DNA of 64,000 nt from Ruania halotolerans (GTDB lineage: Bacteria; Actinomycetota; Actinomycetes; Actinomycetales; Beutenbergiaceae), in NCBI RefSeq assembly GCF_021049285.1, contig NZ_CP088017.1, positions 3,297,380-3,361,379 of the forward strand, in the 5' to 3' direction. The stretch's first letter is position 1. Each line of letters opens with the position of its first letter. Below the pieces are notes generated by a model. It was not told where the DNA came from. It ran no database searches and saw only the letters and a program-made list of their open reading frames with translations. The position numbers were made by a program, and so were the translations under genes. Shown in pieces: positions 56,629 through 64,000 of the stretch.

Positions 56629-59004
56629 TCACACCGGGCGTTCGTCGCCGTGCGCCGCTTGCGACTCATCGTCATGGCTTCCGTAGATGCCGAGCGCGTG
56701 CCCACGATGCACAGCATCAGCCCTGTTGTGCACACCGAGCTTGGCGTACAGCGTGCGCATATGGCTCTTCACCGTGTTCGTGGACAGGTAAAGTCGCTGC
56801 GCCATCGCGCCAAGAGATTCACCATCATCGAGACCGCGAAGGATGACGACCTCTTGTTCGGTCAGGCTCGCCCGCTCGGACTGCGGGAATCCGGCCACGT
56901 CGCGGGTGCGCTCGACCCTTTGCAGCAGCGGTCGCATCTCAGGGACTTGGGTGGCGATCACTCGCAGTTCCGCCGCCGGGACGGAAAGGAATGGCCAGTA
57001 CAGGTCGTGCATCTCTGCGACGGTCATGGCCAGCCGCATCGTGCGCAGCGCTTCACCCACGAGACGCAGACGATGCAACGCGCAGGAGCGCAACACGAGG
57101 TGCTCGATTGCTCCGCGCGGGTAGAGCGCAATCCATTGTTCGCTCTGTGCCGTCAGGGCAAGCACGCGGTCGAGATCTCCAGAGGACAGAGCCAGTCGCA
57201 CCCTCGGCAGATGTGTCTCGCGGACTGCCGGAGGCTGCGCCTCCAGGAGGCTGCTGCACCGATCGAACGCCCCCTCGGACAGGTGTGCGCCTGCTAGTGC
57301 CACGAAGGCGATCGTTGCGGCCAGGTCGGGAGCGGGCAGGTCCCGCACTACTGACCACTGGGCGCGCAGGTCTGCAAGTGCAGAGTCCCGGGCCGCTGGG
57401 TACCGGACGCGGAAGGCTGCATCGAGCGCGTGCGCGAGCGAAACCAGCTCGGTCCCTTCCCACCCGGAGGCGTCGATCGGCTCCGGTGGGCCGATCACGA
57501 CCTGGTCAACGTTCAACAGCCACGTCGCCAACGCGCGGAGTTCACGTTCGGTACTCGTTGGCGGATCTTCCTCGGCGAGGCTCCGCCCGCGTTCGCACCA
57601 CTGCAACGCCCCCCGCCGCTGCCCGAGTATCGCCAGTGTGAGTGCGCACCCCCACGCGGCCGCGCGCCGCTGCGGCTCGTCATTCGCGGTTCGCGCGAGG
57701 CGGTGCGCATGACTGAACACCTGAACGGCACCGATGAGGTTCACGGTGCGGAGCCGGTACAGGCCCCATTGCATCATCAGCTCGGGCAGGCGCTCCCTAC
57801 TGTCAGCATCGGGACCGGACGCTGACCCGGGCGGTAGTCGGCCGGAGTCGCTGACGTGGTCCCGCAGGATCACAATCTCCGGCCGCTTCGCATACTTCTC
57901 CGGAACGTACGGCAATGCGCGCGTCACTGCGTCGTGATGATCCGTCAGAGGAAGCCACGATCGCGTCAGGATCCCGAGCACGCCGACAGTGTCTGCTCCA
58001 CGGATCGCGTGATCGAGCGCCCGCACCGGCTCGCCGAGCCGTTCCAGGCGGCGGGCCAGTCGACGATGAATCTCAGCCGCGCCAGTCGGATCGACCTCGT
58101 CGATGACAGCGGCCGCCGCCGCTCGGATCATCGCAGGCAGATCACCATTGGAGCGGAGCAGTCCTGCTTCGGCAATCGGCCGGGTGATCAGCTCGACTGG
58201 TTCGCCCACCCCGAGGACCTCGCGGAGCGACGGCTCATCGATGCGGTCCATCAGCGAGAGTGACATCAGCGGCTGAGCGAACTCGGCTGACTCCGGCTCC
58301 GCGAACACTGTCTGTAGATATCGCTCCACCAGCCGCTGACCGCCGTCACCATGGCCCAACTCCACCGCCCGCAGCATCGCACGCACGAGCGCAGGCCACC
58401 CGGCAACGTCATCGGCAATCCTGAACGCGTCCTCGTCCGAGATCGATATGCCGAGCGCATCGGCGAGCGCAACGGTCTCGTCTCCGCCGAGCGCGAGCTG
58501 GCGGCTACGCACGATGATCCCGTCAGTGTCGATGACCGCCAAGGACTCGATCGGTTGCTCGGCTCGGGTGAGCAGCATCACCGAGACCGCTTCGTTGGAC
58601 CGGGCAAGGTGGATGATCTGGTCGTCGAGCAGGGGATCGTTCACGTGGTGATACGACTCCAGGACGAGGACGAGGCGCTCCCCGTGCATCGCCATCCGCT
58701 CCGCCACCGACGTGACGAGTTCTGGACCAGAGAGCCAGGAGGTCTCGGCGTGTCCAAGCTGCTGAAGGTGCTGGTCCACGAGCCGCCAGAGATCGTGGCT
58801 GCCCATTCCTCTCGGTAGCACGCACCACACCGGCACGATCCCCTCAAGCCGTCGCAACCACCACGAGGCGACCGTCGCTTTGCCCCAGCCGCGAGGCGCC
58901 CGGAACACCGTCACCGGGGGGATGGAGTTCAGTGTCCTGACCAGACCGGCCGGCGGCACGACTGCACTCGGCATCCGCGGGAGCGGAAGGTGCAGAGGAT
59001 TCAC
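56629..59004 (-). CDS. Large LuxR-family (LAL/MalT-like) regulator with degenerate ATPase motifs
   Basis: The 791-residue protein has an N-terminal STAND-type NTPase region, a helical-repeat middle, and a C-terminal LuxR helix-turn-helix (SLTEQEVVILRGLDDGESLG, LSTNTVKSHMRTLYAKLGVHNRADA). The P-loop reads APRGWGKAT (36-44): the Ser/Thr directly after Lys42 is Ala. Walker B reads LVLVLESYHH with Glu116 where Asp-Asp is usual. ATP binding or hydrolysis may therefore be lost. It begins 3 bases after the paralogous regulator and sits between map and infA, an unusual place for a regulator. Target genes are unknown. Confidence 0.87.
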   Translation of the reverse strand: MNPLHLPLPRMPSAVVPPAGLVRTLNSIPPVTVFRAPRGWGKATVASWWLRRLEGIVPVWCVLPRGMGSHDLWRLVDQHLQQLGHAETSWLSGPELVTSVAERMAMHGERLVLVLESYHHVNDPLLDDQIIHLARSNEAVSVMLLTRAEQPIESLAVIDTDGIIVRSRQLALGGDETVALADALGISISDEDAFRIADDVAGWPALVRAMLRAVELGHGDGGQRLVERYLQTVFAEPESAEFAQPLMSLSLMDRIDEPSLREVLGVGEPVELITRPIAEAGLLRSNGDLPAMIRAAAAAVIDEVDPTGAAEIHRRLARRLERLGEPVRALDHAIRGADTVGVLGILTRSWLPLTDHHDAVTRALPYVPEKYAKRPEIVILRDHVSDSGRLPPGSASGPDADSRERLPELMMQWGLYRLRTVNLIGAVQVFSHAHRLARTANDEPQRRAAAWGCALTLAILGQRRGALQWCERGRSLAEEDPPTSTERELRALATWLLNVDQVVIGPPEPIDASGWEGTELVSLAHALDAAFRVRYPAARDSALADLRAQWSVVRDLPAPDLAATIAFVALAGAHLSEGAFDRCSSLLEAQPPAVRETHLPRVRLALSSGDLDRVLALTAQSEQWIALYPRGAIEHLVLRSCALHRLRLVGEALRTMRLAMTVAEMHDLYWPFLSVPAAELRVIATQVPEMRPLLQRVERTRDVAGFPQSERASLTEQEVVILRGLDDGESLGAMAQRLYLSTNTVKSHMRTLYAKLGVHNRADAVHRGHALGIYGSHDDESQAAHGDERPV

Positions 59005-59007
59005 CGA

Positions 59008-61419
59008 TCACCCCCTGCTCCGCGCAGCTGCGAGAGCCTCGGCGCGATTGGCCGCGCCGAGCTTGCGATAGATCGCTCGCAGGTGCGTTTTCACGGTGTT
59101 GGAGGACATTCCCAGTGCACGCGCGATCCCCGCCGCGCCGGGATAGTCCTCCAGAGCGCGCAATACCTCGCCTTCGCGTGCGGTCAGACTGGCGACACCG
59201 GACTGTTCGTGGCCCCCTGGCTCCCGTGCCCCCGGCCACAGACCGAGCATCTCCGCATCCCCCGCCGTGAGCACCTGGAAGACATACCGGCGCATGAGGA
59301 GAAACGGGCGGCGCTGCCCGGTCTGGCGGGCGATATCGGTCGCTGCGTTGAAGGCGGCGCGGGCAGCGTCTCCCCGCCCAGCGGCAAAGTGGCTTCCGGC
59401 CATGAGGACGTAGCACTCCATCGCATGACGCCTGGTGACATGCCACGCATCCAGAACCTCCGTGGCAATCCGCACCACGTCGTCATAGGCATGCTCCTTC
59501 ATGGCGAGCTTGGCCAGACCGACACGGACGAGTCGTTGCGGTTCGAAGCGTTCGACGACCTGCCGAGCAACATCAGTGTTTCCGCTGAAGAGCAGTGCCT
59601 CGATCAGCGACTCGCTGAGCAGGGCTTCCGTACGGGACCCGGGACGGATGTATCTGACGGCTGCACGCAGTTCACTCGTCAGTGCGACGATTTCCTCACG
59701 CCGCTCAGTCAGCACTGCATAGTGCGCCCTGATGAAAACGCCCAGCGCCCACAGCTCATCACGGTGGTGCAGCTCGGGCAGCGCACGTACCGCTTCGGCT
59801 GCACGGTCCGACGCCGAATCGACGTATGCCAGGGCCTTGGCGACTGCCGCGACCTCACCGACCACACCGTCACTCGGAGTGAGCGCACCATCGAACTCAG
59901 CGAGCCACCGCAGCGCGGATGAGGGCTCGCCCTGGAGCGCGTGGACGAGCGCCAAGCCGGCGGCACCCAGGTGCGCGACTGCGACGTTCTCGTGGTCGCG
60001 CATACCCACCGCCCGGGCCTGGGCGAAGGCATAGAGCGCCACGTCGAGCCTGCCTTGCAACATGCTCGTCAGACCCCACTGCAGCAGCACGAGCAACACG
60101 TCCTCCCCGTGTTGGGTCAGTTGTTCATGATGAGTCACCATCTCGGCCTGCAGCGTGGGCGAATCGACATCTCGCCACCGGGCTGAACGACCCCTGGGAG
60201 GAAGAGCGCCGTCGAGATGATCGACGGCTACACGCAGTCGTGGATTCTCGGCGACCATCGATGCCGGGAACTGGCGGGCAGCCTCGATCAGGGTGAGCGG
60301 ATCCTCCACCAGCAATCGGACCCAATCGTGCTCCAGCACGTCGAGTGCCAGCTCCCACTCTCCGGCCTGGACCGCGTGCGAGAGCACCCGGGCCGGCTCG
60401 TTCTTGCCCTCCCACAGTCGCACCAACGCGTGATGCACTTCGCGCTCGATCTCGGGGCACGAATCGCGCATGACCCGGAGCAACGCTGCGCGCGTTGCGG
60501 GAGCGAAGGAGTACATCACCCCGTTCACAGTGCGCCGCTCCGAAATCAGTCCGGCGTCATGCACATTCCTGAGCATTCGTGCCGTATGACCCTTGGGAAC
60601 AATCGCCCGGGCCATCTCGAGGTCGAATTCCTCCGGGATCGCTGTGCGCAACAGGAAGGAGCGCATCTTCTCGAACCGAAGGTCTCGAACCATCGCGATG
60701 ATGTAGTTCTCCACGAGTTCGGTGTCAATGTCCCCTGAGCCATTTCCCGCAGAATGAGTGAGGCCGGCCCGGATGGCAGAGGGCCAGCCACCGAGGTCGA
60801 CAGCGACCTGTTGTGCACCATCCAACGTCAGATCCACACCCAGGCGCCGGGCCAGGCGATACACGGACGCGCCGGTCAAGCGCAGTTCCCTCGGACCGAT
60901 CAGGACCGAATCGACCGACAACGACCCGACCGTCTCAATTTCACGCACGGTCCGGCCGGCGACCACCAAGTACAGGTTCTCGTTCCGCCGCACCAGATCC
61001 ACAAGGAGATCGTCGATGCGCTCAGGATCGTCGTGGAGACCGGCCTCGTGCATATCGTCGATGATCAGCAGCAGGGGCTCAGTCAGAGACGCGAGAGCCC
61101 GGGTCACCGCGCTCTGCGCTCCCGCTCCCATAACAAAGTCCTCGGTCAGCAGTCCCGCCGCGGCCAAGTTCGCTGCCACCTGGGTCCAGAAGCCCTCGTC
61201 CTGGTTGCTCGCCATGCTCAAGGCGATGTACACCGCGTGGGGCAGATCGTCTGCGCTCTCCAGCCAGCGGGCCAGCAAACTCGTCTTCCCGTACCCCCTG
61301 GGTCCGCGCAGCACGGTCAAGGGCCGGAGCGTGGCAAGCATCGCGAGCACGTCGTCGGAGAACTCCGAGTCTCGCGGCAGCCGGGGCATCCCGAGCGGGC
61401 GTTGCGGTTCGCTGGGCAT
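59008..61419 (-). CDS. Large LuxR-family (LAL/MalT-like) ATP-binding regulator
   Basis: The 803-residue paralogue of the next gene has an intact Walker A GPRGYGKTS (39-47), Walker B LLLIIDDMHE (Asp121-Asp122), helical repeats and a C-terminal LuxR helix-turn-helix (SLTAREGEVLRALEDYPG, LGMSSNTVKTHLRAIYRKLG). LAL regulators act as ATP-dependent, ligand-sensing activators, as MalT does. ATG 61419 is preceded by GGGGGTGAAGA; residues upstream of it are not conserved in type. A -10-like TATTCT lies about 43 bases upstream. Together the pair could form a hetero-oligomeric switch, which is inference. Confidence 0.88.
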   Translation of the reverse strand: MPSEPQRPLGMPRLPRDSEFSDDVLAMLATLRPLTVLRGPRGYGKTSLLARWLESADDLPHAVYIALSMASNQDEGFWTQVAANLAAAGLLTEDFVMGAGAQSAVTRALASLTEPLLLIIDDMHEAGLHDDPERIDDLLVDLVRRNENLYLVVAGRTVREIETVGSLSVDSVLIGPRELRLTGASVYRLARRLGVDLTLDGAQQVAVDLGGWPSAIRAGLTHSAGNGSGDIDTELVENYIIAMVRDLRFEKMRSFLLRTAIPEEFDLEMARAIVPKGHTARMLRNVHDAGLISERRTVNGVMYSFAPATRAALLRVMRDSCPEIEREVHHALVRLWEGKNEPARVLSHAVQAGEWELALDVLEHDWVRLLVEDPLTLIEAARQFPASMVAENPRLRVAVDHLDGALPPRGRSARWRDVDSPTLQAEMVTHHEQLTQHGEDVLLVLLQWGLTSMLQGRLDVALYAFAQARAVGMRDHENVAVAHLGAAGLALVHALQGEPSSALRWLAEFDGALTPSDGVVGEVAAVAKALAYVDSASDRAAEAVRALPELHHRDELWALGVFIRAHYAVLTERREEIVALTSELRAAVRYIRPGSRTEALLSESLIEALLFSGNTDVARQVVERFEPQRLVRVGLAKLAMKEHAYDDVVRIATEVLDAWHVTRRHAMECYVLMAGSHFAAGRGDAARAAFNAATDIARQTGQRRPFLLMRRYVFQVLTAGDAEMLGLWPGAREPGGHEQSGVASLTAREGEVLRALEDYPGAAGIARALGMSSNTVKTHLRAIYRKLGAANRAEALAAARSRG

Positions 61420-61460
61420 CGACGAGTCTTCACCCCCACACGGCGCACACGGTGCGACGA

Positions 61461-61466
61461 AGAATA
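61461..61466 (-). promoter_or_regulatory. Candidate -10 (TATTCT) for the LuxR-type pair
   Basis: TATTCT on the minus strand lies 42-47 bases before the ATG at 61419. A palindromic TCTAAGTTAGA sits about 30 bases further upstream (near 61488-61498), a possible operator. No good -35 is visible. Confidence 0.35.
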
Positions 61467-61557
61467 GCACCGCGATGCGCCAAACGATCTAACTTAGACG
61501 AAGTGGAATACGCTCGTCCAGGTCGCCATCTCACCAAATGAGACGGCCGTTTCGTGG

Positions 61558-62379
61558 TCAGTCCAGAGGGACGGGTGACACTCCGTGTGGTGCCAGACCT
61601 GCGGCACCGCCATCGCGAGCAGTGAGTACCCAGACACCGTTCTCGTGTACCGCGACCGAATGCTCCGCATGCGCCGCCCGGGATCCGTCCGTGGTCACCA
61701 CAGTCCAGTCGTCGGCAAGTACCTCGGTCTCACCGCTGCCGGCGGAGATCATCGGCTCGATCGCGACGCACAAACCAGGCTTAATCTTGACGCCACGGTG
61801 GCCGGAACGATAATTGAGCACATCGGGCGGCTGGTGCATCTGGGTGCCGATTCCGTGCCCGACGTACTCCCGCACGATTCCGAATTCCCGATCTCCGGAT
61901 GCCACGACATCCTCGACGGCATCGCCGACCACGCCGAGTCGGCCCCCGCGCGCCAGCGCCGCAATACCCGCCCACAGAGCAGCGTCAGTGAGATCGACCA
62001 GTCCTCGATCGGTGGGGTCGGCCTCACCGACGACGGCCGTGAACGCGGCGTCTGCGTGCCAACCATCGACGATCGCGCCAGCGTCCACTGAGACCACATC
62101 ACCCTCAGCGAGCACTCGTTCCCCAGGGATCCCGTGCACCACTTCGTCGTTCACGGAGACGCAGATGACGCCCGGAAAACCGTGATATCCGAGAAAATTC
62201 GACGCAGCCCCGGCCCTCTCGAGAACGGCCGCCGCGACATCGTTCAACTCCCGCGTACGCGCACCGGGATCGAGAGCGGTTCGCACCGCGTCGTGAACAT
62301 CGGCCACGACGAGTCCCGCCCGCCGCATCACTCGAATCTGATCGTGAGTCTTCAGCTCGATTCGTCGCTGCCCGAACAT
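61558..62379 (-). CDS. map: Methionine aminopeptidase, type I
   Basis: The 273-residue enzyme has YHGFPGVICVSVNDEVVHGIP and the five metal ligands in VSVDAGAIVDGWHAD (two Asp), EYVGHGIG (His), AIEPM (Glu) and AEHSVAV (Glu). It removes initiator methionine from nascent proteins. It is 12 bases after adk in the secY-adk-map order typical of the spc region. Confidence 0.97.
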   Translation of the reverse strand: MFGQRRIELKTHDQIRVMRRAGLVVADVHDAVRTALDPGARTRELNDVAAAVLERAGAASNFLGYHGFPGVICVSVNDEVVHGIPGERVLAEGDVVSVDAGAIVDGWHADAAFTAVVGEADPTDRGLVDLTDAALWAGIAALARGGRLGVVGDAVEDVVASGDREFGIVREYVGHGIGTQMHQPPDVLNYRSGHRGVKIKPGLCVAIEPMISAGSGETEVLADDWTVVTTDGSRAAHAEHSVAVHENGVWVLTARDGGAAGLAPHGVSPVPLD

Positions 62380-62391
62380 CTGGGGCGCCCG

Positions 62392-62961
62392 CTACGCGAG
62401 CGCGGTGCTCAGGCGCTCGGTGACCTCGTCGACGGCGCCCATGCCGTCGACCTGAACCAGCAGGCCACGCTGGGAATAGACGTCCACCAGCGGCGCCGTC
62501 TGCTCGGCGTACACCTCCAGGCGGCGTCGGATCACCGATTCGGTGTCATCTGCACGCCCTTGATCCTGCGCGCGTGCGAGCAGACGCTGCACGACTTCGT
62601 CGGTATCAGCAGTCAGTTCGACCACATGGCTCAGCTCCCGGCCCTGGGCTGCCAGGATCGAGTCGAGCTCATCCACCTGTGCAGCGGTGCGCGGGTACCC
62701 ATCCAGCAAGAACCCGTCCGCCGCATCAGGCTGGGCGAGCCGTGCCGCCACCATGTGATTGGTGACCTCGTCGGGCACGTACTCTCCCGCATCCATGTAC
62801 TTCTGGGCGAGCTGACCCAGCTCCGTCCCGTCCGAGACGTTCTGTCGGAAGATATCGCCGGTGGAGATGGCCGGCACGTCGAGCCGCTCGGCCAACCTCG
62901 CGGCCTGGGTCCCCTTACCTGCTCCGGGAGGACCGAGGAGGATCAGCCGTACGCGCGTCAT
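62392..62961 (-). CDS. adk: Adenylate kinase
   Basis: The 189-residue kinase has the P-loop [11 protein letters not shown], the NMP-binding [10 protein letters not shown] and the DGYPRTAAQ segment. The LID is short, without the four zinc-type cysteines, giving the short form common in actinobacteria. It interconverts ATP + AMP and 2 ADP. It overlaps the secY stop by 4 bases (62958-62961), ensuring coupled expression. Confidence 0.97.
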   Translation of the reverse strand: MTRVRLILLGPPGAGKGTQAARLAERLDVPAISTGDIFRQNVSDGTELGQLAQKYMDAGEYVPDEVTNHMVAARLAQPDAADGFLLDGYPRTAAQVDELDSILAAQGRELSHVVELTADTDEVVQRLLARAQDQGRADDTESVIRRRLEVYAEQTAPLVDVYSQRGLLVQVDGMGAVDEVTERLSTALA

Positions 62962-64000
62962 CTCAGGAACCCTTCGTAGTGCCTTTGCTGCAGCTGCGAG
63001 TCGATCTGCTTGACGGTTTCCAGGCCCACGCTCACGAGGATGAGCAACGAGGTCCCGCCGAACGGAATCGTGGTGCTGATCCCCATCAGCTTGAATGCGA
63101 TGGTCGGGATCAGGGCCACGATGGCTAGATAGATCGAGCCGGCCGTGGTGATTCGCGTGATCACGTACTGGAGGTATTCAGCAGTGGGACGACCTGCGCG
63201 GATGCCTGGGATGAAGCCACCGTACCGCTTCATATTGTCCGCGACCTCGTCCGGGTTGAACGTGATCGAGGTGTAGAAGTGCGCGAAGAAGATGATCAGT
63301 ACCACATAGACAGCGATGTAGACGTTCTGCCCCGGGTCAGCCAGGTTCAGGCTCACCCACTGCACCCACGGCGTGGTCTGATCGTCCACGAACTGCGCTG
63401 CCAGCACTGGCAGCGCCATCAACGAGGACGCGAAGATCACCGGGATCACACCGGACATATTGATCTTGATCGGGATGTACGTGCTCGAACCGCCGTACAT
63501 CCGCCGGCCGACCATGCGCTTGGCGTATTGCACCGGGATCCGGCGCTGGGACTGTTCCACGAACACGATCAGCCCGATCACCAGCAGCGAGATCGCCACG
63601 AAGATCGCAAGCTTGACCACACCGTTGTCGGCAAGCTGGATCTGCCGGAACGCCGAGGGGAAGCTCGAGGCGATCGAGGTGAAGATCAGCAGCGACATCC
63701 CGTTGCCGACCCCCTTCTCGGTGATCAGCTCACCCATCCACATGACCAGTCCGGTACCAGCGGTCATGGTGAGGATCATCAGCAGGATCGTCAACACGGA
63801 GTCGTCGACGAGGATATCCAGGCCGCAGTTCTCATACAGGTTGCCGCTGCGAGCCACGGTGATGATGGTGGTTGCCTGCAGGATCGCGAGGCCGATGGTC
63901 AGGTACCGGGTGTACTGCGTCAGGACGGCAGTCCCGGACTGGCCCTCCTTGTGCAGGTCATCGAAGCGTGGGATGACCACTCGCAGCAACTGCGTGATGA
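62958..64000 (-). CDS. secY: Protein translocase subunit SecY, 5' truncated by the window
   Basis: The frame is open to the right edge. The visible 347 residues include [62 protein letters not shown]-like [22 protein letters not shown] and the C-terminal QRHYEGFLR. This covers transmembrane helices 3 to 10 of the translocon channel; roughly 90 residues, including the plug, are missing. The 3' end overlaps adk. Confidence 0.97.
   Translation of the reverse strand, partial: ITQLLRVVIPRFDDLHKEGQSGTAVLTQYTRYLTIGLAILQATTIITVARSGNLYENCGLDILVDDSVLTILLMILTMTAGTGLVMWMGELITEKGVGNGMSLLIFTSIASSFPSAFRQIQLADNGVVKLAIFVAISLLVIGLIVFVEQSQRRIPVQYAKRMVGRRMYGGSSTYIPIKINMSGVIPVIFASSLMALPVLAAQFVDDQTTPWVQWVSLNLADPGQNVYIAVYVVLIIFFAHFYTSITFNPDEVADNMKRYGGFIPGIRAGRPTAEYLQYVITRITTAGSIYLAIVALIPTIAFKLMGISTTIPFGGTSLLILVSVGLETVKQIDSQLQQRHYEGFLR

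Overview
The window is high-GC DNA from an actinobacterium. Codon use, GTG starts, the S9/L17 extensions and the rplQ...truA...rplM-rpsI-glmM...glmS-acpS-nnrD...alr-tsaE-tsaB-rimI-tsaD gene order all fit Actinomycetes, probably Micrococcales. A Ruaniaceae/Bogoriellaceae-type genus is a guess I cannot test here. Most backbone genes lie on the minus strand, so the chromosome is best read from right to left. I saw no tRNA gene, CRISPR array, transposase or prophage.

Right end (53.2-64 kb, minus): secY (5' end outside the window), adk and map; then two adjacent large LuxR/MalT-type regulators placed between map and infA; then infA-rpmJ-rpsM-rpsK-rpoA-rplQ, which lacks rpsD at its usual place.

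Middle (36.6-53.1 kb): an exopolysaccharide or surface-glycopolymer island sits between rplQ and truA. It holds a polyprenyl-phosphate sugar transferase, a CDP-alcohol phosphotransferase, a cytidylyltransferase-like nucleotidyltransferase, three glycosyltransferases, a Wzz-like chain-length protein, a Wzy/ligase-like polytopic protein, a flippase, a membrane-anchored small protein and a 1415-residue secreted modular protein. Direct repeats resembling PhoP boxes precede the sugar transferase. A ROK-type sugar kinase and an alpha/beta hydrolase flank the island.

31.5-36.6 kb: truA, a DUF5709 gene, rplM-rpsI and glmM, then about 1 kb of non-coding DNA with a 15-copy heptamer array and a 66-bp duplicated element. 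26.1-31.8 kb: one rRNA operon (16S-23S-5S, minus) with clear processing stems and a terminator, and no tRNA in the spacer.

Left part (0-26 kb): galE, dedA, a carboxylesterase, coaA divergent from glmS-acpS-nnrD, an ABC-2 exporter with its two-component system, the alr-tsaE-tsaB-rimI/sulfurtransferase-tsaD-GH3 operon, a PadR-controlled pair of HAAS-domain membrane proteins, a GCS2-type carboxylate-amine ligase, a THUMP-like methyltransferase, a PrsW protease, a ROK regulator, and the end of a GH95 fucosidase-like gene.

Two features recur. Consecutive genes often overlap by exactly 4 bases (ATGA/GTGA). Many first genes have a -10-like hexamer 6-7 bases before the start codon and no Shine-Dalgarno sequence, as expected for leaderless mRNAs.
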